DNA from: Mageeibacillus sp. UBA1212
GTDB taxonomy: Bacteria; Bacillota; Clostridia; UBA1212
Direction of reading: 5' to 3'
Assembly (NCBI GenBank): GCA_002309655.1
Contig: DBXM01000050.1
Location: 58,021 to 74,772 of the forward strand
DNA: 16,752 nt
Part shown: positions 8,560 to 15,305 of the stretch, piece by piece
Position numbering within the stretch: the stretch's first letter is position 1
How the letters are laid out: every line of letters starts with the position of its first letter
Made by a program: the position numbers and the translations under genes
Notes under the pieces: model-generated
The model's input: only the letters and a program-made list of their open reading frames with translations
What the model was told of the DNA's origin: nothing
Databases searched by the model: none

Positions 8560-9393
8560 TCAGTTATTTGCCTTGTTTTCGGCAAAATCGTTCGTTTCGT
8601 CAGTGGTGTTGTCAGGCAGCGCTTCAGTAGCCGGCGCCTTTTTCCCGCACTTTTTGAGCGCCTTCACGATGGGTTTAATGTAGCAGAGCGTGACCGCGAA
8701 CAGCCCGGTGAACGCCAGGTGCGCGAAGTAGACGAGCCAGCCGTGGTTCTTGTTCAGGAACGGAAGCCCCGAGACCGGCGGGTCGACCACGTACATAAAG
8801 TTCACGCGGCTCACGTATTCCACCGTCTTCACGCCGTCCACGTTCGTGAACTCGACGACGTCGTAGCAGATACTGTTGACGTAGATCGCCACGAACGTCA
8901 GGAAGCAGAGCAACTTGAGCGCGTTCCCCCAGTCCTTCGCCGTCCACTCGATCTCGCGGCAGTAGAAAAGGTAGATTGCGAACGCGACGATCACGGTGTG
9001 GTACATGAAATACTGGAACGTGATCACGGGAATGGTCAGCGACGACGAGGTCGGAATCAGTATCGCCGCGAGACCGCCCACCAGGCACGAAGGCATCATG
9101 AACGCCAGCAGCACGCGGTGCAGCTTCTCGTTGTGCGTGAAGTTGAGCAGCGCGATGAAGATCAGCTGGATCGAGCAGAGGTGGAACGGCAGGTCCGTCT
9201 TGGGCAGGTAGCCGCCGTAGGTCTGTTCGTTCCTCAGGATGTACGTGAACACCTTGATTGTCTCGGAAACGATCCCGACCCACATCAGAATTTTGTACCA
9301 CTGCTTCAGCTTGAGCTTCCGCAGGAACACGCACATGGCCGCGCAGACGGCGGCGCACACGCCGATCATTATTAAATGCAACGTTCCGAACAT
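8560..9393 (-). CDS. YwaF/TIGR02206-family integral membrane protein
   Basis: A 277-aa polytopic membrane protein with about six to seven helices. The segment DLPFHLCSIQLI (around residues 67-78) is the conserved LPxHLC signature of the YwaF/TIGR02206 family, related to eukaryotic TMEM164. Eukaryotic TMEM164 has been reported as a lipid acyltransferase; for bacterial members the function is not established. The last roughly 35 residues are charged and probably cytosolic. GGAG (9403-9406) lies nine bases before the start. It is flanked upstream by a phased TTCC array and downstream, after 32 nt, by the ThuA-like gene. Neighbouring esterases make a role in acyl or lipid handling at the membrane conceivable, but this is inference. 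Confidence 0.85.
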   Translation of the reverse strand: MFGTLHLIMIGVCAAVCAAMCVFLRKLKLKQWYKILMWVGIVSETIKVFTYILRNEQTYGGYLPKTDLPFHLCSIQLIFIALLNFTHNEKLHRVLLAFMMPSCLVGGLAAILIPTSSSLTIPVITFQYFMYHTVIVAFAIYLFYCREIEWTAKDWGNALKLLCFLTFVAIYVNSICYDVVEFTNVDGVKTVEYVSRVNFMYVVDPPVSGLPFLNKNHGWLVYFAHLAFTGLFAVTLCYIKPIVKALKKCGKKAPATEALPDNTTDETNDFAENKANN

Positions 9394-9421
9394 TTTAAAA
9401 AGCTCCGTTCATGAATGTCAT

Positions 9422-9498
9422 TTCCCGGAAATTTTCCGGGTTTTCCAAGTATTTTCCACATATTTTCCGGGTTTTCCCGTTATTTCCGGCTTATTTCC
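9422..9498 (-). repeat. helically phased TTCC/GGAAA array
   Basis: Eight TTCC units start at 9422, 9434, 9443, 9454, 9465, 9474, 9484 and 9495 on the plus strand. The mean interval is about 10.4 bases, close to one DNA helical turn, and each is preceded by a short T tract. The first two form the palindrome CCCGGAAATTTTCCGGG (9424-9440). The array covers the gap between the hydrolase gene and the YwaF-like gene and the last few codons of the former. Phased T tracts could bend DNA; as RNA it is a GGAAA-rich purine stretch. Confidence 0.75.
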
Positions 9499-10657
9499 CG
9501 GCCGTTTTCGCGTAAAAATCATCCGCGGCCGCGTCAAAAACCGCGACGATCTTCGCGTACAAATCTTCGTCAAGAAGTGAGCTCCACGCCTTGCGGTCGA
9601 AGTGTTCCGCGAAGTACTCGATCCTGTCCTCAGCCGTTATTTCCCCGTTTTCCGAGGAGTACCATGCCGAGTATTCCTTGTTGAACCCCGCCACGTACTC
9701 GATTGCGGCGTCCGACCAGTCGACGTTGTTGTGCCCGCGGTCGGGAAGCGCCAGGAACTCGAAGCGCGGGTCGTTCCCGAACTCGTCTTGGAGGCGCCCG
9801 CAGCCCGTTTCAAACGGTATCGTATCGTCCAGTTCACCGTGAACCACCACGACCTTCGCGGACGAGTTTTTCAGGCCGGTCACCGCCGTTTTTGTCGAAT
9901 ATTTCCCGAACTTCACGACCTCGTAGAGCTCCACGTAGGGCATGAAAATCAGGCTGGCTTTTCCCATCCGCTCGATCGCCTCAAGCCGGATAACGTCCGC
10001 CGAGTCGCAGAAGCCGGACATCTCGCAGACCGCGCAAATCGCGCCGTCCTCAACGAAATTCAGCGCGTTGCACACCGAAAAGCCGCCCATACTGTGGCCG
10101 AAGAGCATTTTCGGCAGCCCCTTGAACTCCTCCTTGCCATCGACGAATTCGATCGCCTTGAGGAGGTCGATCGTGTACTGGGGAACGCCCGTTACAACGC
10201 CGTCGCTGAGATCGTTGCCCGCCGCGTCAAACATGAACACCGCATAGCCCGCGCGCGTAAACAAATCGGCCGAATCCATGTAGGCGTTACAGCCGCCGCC
10301 CCCGAAACCGTGGCAGACGATAACGAGCCCCTTCGGTTCGAGCCCCTCGCGGGAATAGAAGTACCCCTGGAGCTCCACGCCGCGGTCGGTCTTGAACCGT
10401 TCCCGAGTCTCGACAAGACCCTCGAAATCGGCCGGCATGTACATTCTAACCTGCTCCGTCTCGAACCTTCTGCCGAAAACGGAGGAGTAAACCGTAGCCG
10501 CCAGCGCGAACGGCAGCATTGCGACAGCGACGGCAACAGCGGCAACGGCAATGATTATTCTCTTGATTTTCCGCGATTTCCCGCGTTTTTCCGGGGATTC
10601 AAGGGCTGTTTCCGCCGCTATTTCCCCGTTTTCCGTCTTCTCTCTGCCGTTTTCCAT
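9491..10657 (-). CDS. membrane-anchored alpha/beta hydrolase
   Basis: A 388-aa protein with a charged N-terminus, one membrane helix (about residues 33-55) and an extracytoplasmic alpha/beta-hydrolase domain. HGFGGGG (116-122) is the oxyanion loop, GHSMGG (187-192) carries the nucleophile Ser189, HGELDD (273-278) carries the acid Asp, and DRGHN (306-310) carries His309. It resembles the prolyl-oligopeptidase/cutinase-like esterase group; an acyl esterase or peptidase cannot be distinguished. It starts 16 nt after the esterase stop, preceded by GGGG. Both ends of the gene carry GGAAA-type repeats, and the peptide ENGEI occurs at residues 9-13 and 336-340, encoded by a near-identical 22-nt stretch. 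Confidence 0.88.
   Translation of the reverse strand: MENGREKTENGEIAAETALESPEKRGKSRKIKRIIIAVAAVAVAVAMLPFALAATVYSSVFGRRFETEQVRMYMPADFEGLVETRERFKTDRGVELQGYFYSREGLEPKGLVIVCHGFGGGGCNAYMDSADLFTRAGYAVFMFDAAGNDLSDGVVTGVPQYTIDLLKAIEFVDGKEEFKGLPKMLFGHSMGGFSVCNALNFVEDGAICAVCEMSGFCDSADVIRLEAIERMGKASLIFMPYVELYEVVKFGKYSTKTAVTGLKNSSAKVVVVHGELDDTIPFETGCGRLQDEFGNDPRFEFLALPDRGHNNVDWSDAAIEYVAGFNKEYSAWYSSENGEITAEDRIEYFAEHFDRKAWSSLLDEDLYAKIVAVFDAAADDFYAKTAGK
10569..10655 (-). repeat. second phased TTCC/GGAAA array, inside the hydrolase 5' end
   Basis: TTCC starts at 10569, 10578, 10589, 10610, 10622, 10631 and 10652 on the plus strand. Intervals are 9, 11, 21, 12, 9 and 21, again multiples of about 10.4 bases. 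The array lies within the codons for the charged N-terminus (ENGREKTENGE and following) of the hydrolase. The stretch 10614-10635 recurs at 9633-9654 with one mismatch. Confidence 0.6.
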
Positions 10658-10673
10658 AAGTCACGACCCCGGA

Positions 10674-11432
10674 TCATTTAAAGAAGTACTCCAGTGCGTG
10701 CTGGATGTACACGTCCCAGAACGCCCACTCGTGCGTGCCGCGCCCTTCCATGTACTTGAACCTGCCGTAGCCGGCCTCTTCAAGCTTGTCCTTCATCTTG
10801 AGCGACTCGCGGTATATCGCGTCCTCCTTCCCGCAGGCAAGGAATATCCTCGGCCGCAGCGGGTCGTTCTTGCGCTTCTCAACGAGTTTGTAGATGTTGT
10901 CGTCGTCGGGAACCTCCCCCTTCTCGCCGAAAATGGGATAAAACACTTCATTTACGCTCCACAGCTCGATGTCGGTAACCGGCGACAGCGCCGCGCACGC
11001 CTCGAAGCTCTCATATTCGCGCAGCCCGATCTTGAGCGCGCCGTAGCCGCCCATGGACAGACCCGCCACGAAGTTGTCCTCTCTTTTCCCGGAAATATTG
11101 AACGTGGAACGTATCCTCGCGGGAAGTTCGCGGGCAATGAACTGATAATACGGGTCGCCGTGCTTCATGTCCGTATAGAAGCTCTTGGCGCCGCAGGGCA
11201 TCACCACCGCGATTCCGTACATGTCGGCGTAGCGTTCGATCGAGGTGCGGCGCATCCAGATTGTGTGGTCGTCGGAAAGGCCGTGCAGAAGGTAGAGGCA
11301 CTTGAATTTCTCCACGTCGGGCGCGGTTCCGTTGACGCCGATCTGGCCCTGCGTCCCGCGCTGCGGCAAAAGAACGTACACCTCGGTCTGCATACCGAGC
11401 GATTCACTGAAAAACTTTAAACTGCAGAACAT
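10674..11432 (-). CDS. EstA/esterase-D-type carboxylesterase
   Basis: A 252-aa serine esterase of the esterase-D/tributyrin-esterase type (PF00756), without signal peptide and so probably cytosolic. The catalytic triad is readable: GLSMGG with Ser126, GKED with Asp204 and GTHEW with His234; YLLHGLSDDH (47-56) is the oxyanion region. Members deacylate acetylated or feruloylated sugars and short-chain esters. The start at 11432 is chosen because GGAGG (11440-11444 on plus coordinates) stands seven bases upstream. An in-frame ATG at 11477 would add 15 residues encoded by the dispersed repeat. It is the first gene of the minus-strand operon, followed after 16 nt by the hydrolase. Confidence 0.92.
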   Translation of the reverse strand: MFCSLKFFSESLGMQTEVYVLLPQRGTQGQIGVNGTAPDVEKFKCLYLLHGLSDDHTIWMRRTSIERYADMYGIAVVMPCGAKSFYTDMKHGDPYYQFIARELPARIRSTFNISGKREDNFVAGLSMGGYGALKIGLREYESFEACAALSPVTDIELWSVNEVFYPIFGEKGEVPDDDNIYKLVEKRKNDPLRPRIFLACGKEDAIYRESLKMKDKLEEAGYGRFKYMEGRGTHEWAFWDVYIQHALEYFFK

Positions 11433-11459
11433 CTTTTTTCCTCCATATCGCATATCGCG

Positions 11460-11478
11460 CGCTTGCGTAAAGAGCATT
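11460..11478 (-). repeat. dispersed repeat, copy B (core only)
   Basis: On the minus strand this reads AATGCTCTTTACGCAAGCG, identical to the core of copies A and C. The flanks differ, and the CGCYG arm is missing; instead GCTT and AAGC could pair. It lies in the 5' leader of the esterase, after its promoter and before its ribosome site. Its ATG (11475-11477) is in frame with the esterase, giving an MLFTQA-starting extension if used. Confidence 0.75.
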
Positions 11479-11500
11479 GAAGCATCTCTTTCTTGAGCCT

Positions 11501-11529
11501 ATTATACTCCGAAGGCGCCTTCAAAACAA
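11501..11529 (-). promoter_or_regulatory. promoter of the esterase operon
   Basis: On the minus strand TTGTTT (11524-11529) and TATAAT (11501-11506) are 17 bases apart. Transcription would begin near 11494, giving a leader of about 60 nt that contains repeat copy B and then GGAGG. A perfect palindrome lies inside the spacer (separate entry). Confidence 0.7.
11511..11522. promoter_or_regulatory. candidate operator palindrome in the promoter spacer
   Basis: GAAGGCGCCTTC is a perfect 12-bp inverted repeat between the -35 and -10 boxes of the esterase promoter, where a bound repressor would block RNA polymerase. The central GGCGCC is placed exactly as in the spacer of the promoter at 25-53. Function is inferred from position only. 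Confidence 0.4.
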
Positions 11530-11576
11530 GTCAAACGGCGGGATTCAGGCGCACCGGCTCCGTTTTTGTGGTACAA

Positions 11577-11582
11577 TATAAT
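11577..11582 (+). promoter_or_regulatory. candidate -10 box for the AraC-remnant gene
   Basis: TATAAT on the plus strand, 50 bases before the ATG of the broken regulator gene, with no clear -35 hexamer. It would fire divergently from the esterase promoter about 70 bp away. Confidence 0.4.
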
Positions 11583-11632
11583 AAAGCAAGGCGGGCAGCG
11601 CCCGCCCCGACCTTTTTCCCGGAGGTTTTCGA

Positions 11633-12090
11633 ATGAACAGCTCAGTATCACAAAACAGCGGAGCGGCCCCTCATCGCCACAGCGGCTGGCACGACTTTTC
11701 CGGACCGTTCGGAAACGGCGCCTTTTTTGACGTCGGCATTCCTTCAGGGCAGTTTGACTCGCCGGACCGCGTTCTGCAGCTCGGTTGGCACCGCGTCAAC
11801 GACAGCTACCTGATTTCACGGCCGCAGGGGCTTCCCGTTCACCTTATGATTTTGACAGTTGCCGGTGAGGGCAGCGTCAGCGTCGGGAATTCCACCTTTC
11901 AGGCGAGGCCGGGAACGTCGGTCTGGAAGAAGGCTGCAGGTCGAAGCTCGCGGCCGTTACCGACGCCGAGAAGGTGCTTCACAACTGGCGGGGCGCGTGG
12001 CACAGAGTCACCGTTTACGGCGACTACCGGAAGCAGTTTATGCGGCTGTTCGAGTCAAGAGGGCTGAAGGTGTTTGAAGAAGACAAATAA
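11633..12090 (+). pseudogene. AraC-type N-terminal domain joined to an unrelated gene tail
   Basis: A strong CGGAGG precedes the ATG at 11633. The first roughly 98 codons encode the cupin-like effector domain of AraC-family regulators (the segment SYLISRPQGLPVHLMILTV, then GEGSVSVGNSTFQARPG). No helix-turn-helix follows. From about 11910-11930 the coding signal moves to the +2-shifted frame and runs to TAA at 12088-12090, reading KLAAVTDAEKVLHNWRGAWH and then RVTVYGDYRKQFMRLFESRG. This tail weakly recalls the C-terminal end of L-fucose/L-arabinose-isomerase-type proteins. The simplest reading is a deletion that removed the regulator's DNA-binding half and most of a following gene; an assembly error is possible. 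Read without frameshift, the frame ends at 12067 as 144 aa. Confidence 0.6.
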
Positions 12091-12098
12091 AATGCGGT

Positions 12099-12146
12099 AT
12101 GAACTTCGCAATGCGCAACGATGGAATGAGCTTCGCAATGCGCAAC
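12099..12146 (+). repeat. two tandem 21-nt direct repeats, period 27
   Basis: Units at 12099-12119 and 12126-12146 share CTTCGCAATGCGCAAC and differ at one base in 21. They lie in the non-coding gap between the broken regulator and the lipoprotein gene, 40 bases upstream of the lipoprotein promoter. An open frame through them (12099-12293, containing FAMRN twice) has no ribosome site and looks non-coding. Confidence 0.7.
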
Positions 12147-12185
12147 ATTTTCCCATTCCCCATTCTTCATTTAAATAAAAGCCGC

Positions 12186-12214
12186 TTGTCAAAACCCGCG
12201 CTATTTGCTATCAT
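12186..12214 (+). promoter_or_regulatory. promoter of the lipoprotein glycosidase
   Basis: TTGTCA (12186-12191), a 17-base spacer and TATCAT (12209-12214) give a start near 12221 and a leader of about 87 nt. The leader includes a 6-bp stem (GCGGGC 12253-12258 with GCCCGC 12270-12275) shortly before the ribosome site AGGAGGG (12292-12298); a regulatory role for it is not established. Confidence 0.7.
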
Positions 12215-12307
12215 ATCGGCAGTTAACAAAGCTATCGAAACTGCTGAAAAGCGCGGGCAACGGATTCCCGCCCGCCATAAAAATCGGTATTAGGAGGGAC
12301 TTCTCCC

Positions 12308-14908
12308 ATGAGACGTACAAACCGGAAAAACATCCGCCGGACTGCGCGGTTACTGACGGGAATGAAGCGCGCGGCGCTCTGCCTTTTGTGTATAACACTG
12401 CTGGCCGGAGCTGCCGGCTGCAAAATTACGCCTGCCGGCGACCCGCCAATCCCGGTTTCCGGCAACGAGGTGCACATCATGAACGGAATCGTATACGAAC
12501 CCACCAAAAACCTTCAGAAAACCGGCGAACACGTGGTGCTGACCGTTCCCCATCCGAACGGAATTACCACAGGCACAGCGGCGGCCGCCTACGTCAATCT
12601 GGACATCGGAACCGAGGGCTGCAACTACTACGTCGTCGACTGGGGCGACGGCACCTGGAGCTACAACGGACCGTTCGCGAGCGAGGAGTCGTACAAGGTC
12701 ACCGCGGAGGTGTACCACACCTACAGGAAAGCGGGCGAGTACAACGTGAAGGCGTGCTCGGTGAACCTTACCGCCGGAACGCTCTACGGCTGGACCGAGG
12801 CCAAAGCAGTTAAGGTGTCCGGCGACGACTTCCCGGGGGATATGATCGCCGACGTGGTCCCGATCTGTTCGTCGTTCGCGGGCGAGGGCTTTGAATGCGA
12901 AAATATCGCGGACGGCTCCAACGCCACAAGGTGGCAGAGCGAAGTCTCAGGAGCCGCAGCCTCTGAAGATTCCGAAGGTGTAGAGCAGTTTGTAGGATAC
13001 TTGTTTGACGGTTATTACACCCTCGACACACTGGAAATTAAATTCCCGGCCGACGCGCCGGTGTTCCCGTCGAACATTTCCGTGGAGTACACCACCGACG
13101 GCGGAAGGGTCTGGTACATGCTTCCGCACTACTATTACGTGCTGCCCAACTCGGAGGGATACTATTCCTGCGTGATGAACTTCCCGGACCCGATGGGCGC
13201 CACCCTTTCCCTGCCCCTTGACGGCATCGCGGCCAACGGAATCCGCGTGAAGTGCCTCACCTACCCCGCCTACTCGCCGGACAACAACTCGTTCAGCGTC
13301 GAGGAGATGCGCGCGTATGGCACGAAGGGAACGTTCTTCTTCACCTCCTACGACGGCTACTACAACGCCGACCTCAGCAACATGTGGACAATCTTCGGGA
13401 CCGCGAAAACGGAGCCGCGCGTGTACAACGCGGTGGGCAACGGAGGCCAGAATCCGGCCGAATTCCGCGCCGGCGCGACAATGACCGCATCTATCGAATG
13501 GACCGAGTGGAACGGCCTGCAGCTGGACTGGTCCGGCTACGACGAGGCGCTCCAGATCCACGTGAATTCCCTTAAAAAGGCGGTGTACGGCGGCGACGGC
13601 TGGTACTACGACGAAGAAAAAGGCAAGTACGTTGTCGACAAGAGCGAGTACAAGGGCAACCCGAATGACGACGGCTTCATCTGGGCGACTTCCTCGGCCC
13701 CGCAGCATCTCGACGCGCAAAACCACTACACCAACAACTCGGCGCTCATTATCGCCTCGCGCGACTACCTGCTCACAGCCAACGACACCGAAGGCTTCCT
13801 CGAGAGCAAAAACGCGAAGGGCCAGGTGATGCTCGACAAGCTCCGCAAGGCGATGGAGTACATGCTCGTGAACCTCAACGGCGAGTCCGGCCTGATGACC
13901 ATTTACGACCCGCGCAACGACGGCACGGTCCGCGGCATGGCCTCGAACTACTGGGACAGCCTCAACTTCTTCGGCTACAACTCCGCGTACGAAAACATAC
14001 TGTTCTACCAGGCAATTCTGGCGATGGGCGACATCGAGGCCTTCATCGGGAACACTTCGGAGGCGGAGCGCTACGCGGCGCTGGCCGAAAAGGTCAAAGC
14101 CAAGTTTAACTCCTATTTCTGGGACAATTCGAAGGGCCGGTACATTACGTCCGTCAACGTAAAGGGCGACGTTCTGGACTTCGGCGTCACGTTCGTGAAC
14201 TTCATGGCGGTGTCGGCCGGCCTCGCGTCTCAGGAACAGGCGCAGCAGATCTACGACTGGGTCGACGGCAAGCGGATCATCAAAACCGACACGTCGACCG
14301 GCGCCGACATCTACAACTTCAAGGTCTCCGCGCGCTCCAACACGGTGGCGGTCGAAACGATTGAAGAGGACGGCCTTCACTACTGGTGGTACAACGGACA
14401 CTCCTTCGCGGACGTCCTTCCCGGCCAGTGGGGCGAGTACGGGAACCAGATGCAGAACGGCGGAACGATATTCTACACCTCGTTCTACGACGTCTCCGGC
14501 AGGGCTTTGGTGTCGGGCGACCTGGCGATCAGCCGCTTCAACACAATTATGGAGGAGTTCCACAAGGACTCCCTGCGGCGCGCTCCGAGGCCCCTTCCCG
14601 GCAACTTCTACCAGGTGAGCATCGTCGGCGAGTTCCCTGAATCAGGTCTGGTGCCGCTCTCGTTCCTGACCGCGATCATCGGCGTCAATCCCGACGTGAA
14701 GGGGCTGAAAATCGACAGCCGCCTGCCCTCCGACATGGATTTCGCGGGCGTTTCGGAATACAACTACGCGAACCGCAAATACTCGATCACTGTCGACAAG
14801 TCGCTGACCGAGCCCTCGGTTACGCTTGAAGGCGGCGTTTACAACGTGAAAGTCCCCGCGGGGAGAACGTTCTACATCACCGCCGACAGTAGAATTATAG
14901 AGGAGTAA
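12308..14908 (+). CDS. lipoprotein six-hairpin glycosidase with PKD-like and F5/8C-like domains
   Basis: An 866-aa exported protein. The start is fixed by AGGAGGG nine bases upstream. A basic n-region and hydrophobic core end in LLAGAAGC, with Cys38 as the probable lipidation site. Residues about 95-152 form a PKD-like domain (VVDWGDGTW, HTYRKAGEYNVKA). Residues about 180-338 form an F5/8C (discoidin, CBM32-like) domain (ADGSNATRWQSE, VEYTTDGGRVWY, SVEEMRAYG). The rest, about 375-800, is an (alpha/alpha)6 catalytic domain with NYWDSLNFFGYNSAYEN and PGQWGEYGNQMQNGG, followed by a small beta domain. It resembles six-hairpin glycosidases related to GH78/GH94-like enzymes, but no CAZy family can be named. 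It would act on glycans at the cell surface, feeding the cytosolic enzymes. Confidence 0.82.
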   Translation: MRRTNRKNIRRTARLLTGMKRAALCLLCITLLAGAAGCKITPAGDPPIPVSGNEVHIMNGIVYEPTKNLQKTGEHVVLTVPHPNGITTGTAAAAYVNLDIGTEGCNYYVVDWGDGTWSYNGPFASEESYKVTAEVYHTYRKAGEYNVKACSVNLTAGTLYGWTEAKAVKVSGDDFPGDMIADVVPICSSFAGEGFECENIADGSNATRWQSEVSGAAASEDSEGVEQFVGYLFDGYYTLDTLEIKFPADAPVFPSNISVEYTTDGGRVWYMLPHYYYVLPNSEGYYSCVMNFPDPMGATLSLPLDGIAANGIRVKCLTYPAYSPDNNSFSVEEMRAYGTKGTFFFTSYDGYYNADLSNMWTIFGTAKTEPRVYNAVGNGGQNPAEFRAGATMTASIEWTEWNGLQLDWSGYDEALQIHVNSLKKAVYGGDGWYYDEEKGKYVVDKSEYKGNPNDDGFIWATSSAPQHLDAQNHYTNNSALIIASRDYLLTANDTEGFLESKNAKGQVMLDKLRKAMEYMLVNLNGESGLMTIYDPRNDGTVRGMASNYWDSLNFFGYNSAYENILFYQAILAMGDIEAFIGNTSEAERYAALAEKVKAKFNSYFWDNSKGRYITSVNVKGDVLDFGVTFVNFMAVSAGLASQEQAQQIYDWVDGKRIIKTDTSTGADIYNFKVSARSNTVAVETIEEDGLHYWWYNGHSFADVLPGQWGEYGNQMQNGGTIFYTSFYDVSGRALVSGDLAISRFNTIMEEFHKDSLRRAPRPLPGNFYQVSIVGEFPESGLVPLSFLTAIIGVNPDVKGLKIDSRLPSDMDFAGVSEYNYANRKYSITVDKSLTEPSVTLEGGVYNVKVPAGRTFYITADSRIIEE

Positions 14909-14942
14909 AGCATTTCTTATTTCTTTTGAAAGGATTCCGCTC

Positions 14943-15266
14943 ATGATTCTTTTTCATCTGACTATAACTTCCTCCGCTGCCGCCGCCGTCAAAATCAAAG
15001 AGGTTCTGCTCTCGCGCTGCGGCAACAGGATAGCCTCGCTTGACGACTATCTTGGCGAAGACGGCAAAGGGGAACTTTACATCGACTGCGTCGACGTCGA
15101 CAATCTTGTTGATGAAGTCATCAAAATTTCCAAGGATTTTCCGGGCGAGACCATACTCACCCACTGTTTCGCGGACGTCGGCTGTTCGTATCACACGGTC
15201 GATTCCGAAATCAAAAACGGCGCGGAAACGATAACGCGCGACGAGCGCGATCTGATCTGCGACTAA
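14943..15266 (+). CDS. 107-aa hypothetical protein
   Basis: A small acidic protein with GAAAGGA (14928-14934) eight bases upstream of its ATG and only 34 nt after the lipoprotein gene, with no terminator between, so probably in the same transcript. It shows a hydrophobic first strand (ILFHLTI), an amphipathic helix (KIKEVLLSRC), the acidic segment ELYIDCVDVDNLVDEVIKI, and a Cys/His-containing stretch (THCFADVGCSYHTVDSEIK) that could bind metal. No family was recognised. Codon use matches the neighbours and the frame looks genuine. Confidence 0.6.
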   Translation: MILFHLTITSSAAAAVKIKEVLLSRCGNRIASLDDYLGEDGKGELYIDCVDVDNLVDEVIKISKDFPGETILTHCFADVGCSYHTVDSEIKNGAETITRDERDLICD

Positions 15267-15267
15267 T

Positions 15268-15305
15268 GAAGCGCCGACTAAATGCTCTTTACGCAAGCGG
15301 CGAGT
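15268..15305 (+). repeat. dispersed 38-nt hairpin repeat, copy C
   Basis: Starts two bases after the stop of the 107-aa gene and reads in the sense direction of the surface-protein gene 38 nt downstream. It matches copy A with four differences. CGCCG (15272-15276) and CGGCG (15298-15302) form a perfect 5-bp stem around a 21-nt loop containing ATGCTCTTTACG. Confidence 0.8.

Noticed and set aside
9422..9498. CRISPR array
   Set aside because: Units are about 10 bases apart with no constant repeat of 20-40 nt or spacers, and no cas gene is present.
9602..10681. 359-codon open frame on the plus strand opposite the hydrolase
   Set aside because: No ribosome site or domain; the minus frame has a full catalytic triad.
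11433..11477. Upstream start for the esterase at 11477
   Set aside because: The ATG at 11432 has an ideal GGAGG; the extension is the dispersed repeat. Kept only as a finding.
12099..12293. 64-codon open frame starting MNFAMRN
   Set aside because: It spans tandem repeats and the lipoprotein promoter and has no ribosome site.
12947..14563. 538-codon open frame on the minus strand opposite the lipoprotein gene
   Set aside because: Shadow frame with biased composition (Val, Arg, Asp, His) and no recognisable domain, while the plus-strand protein has several.
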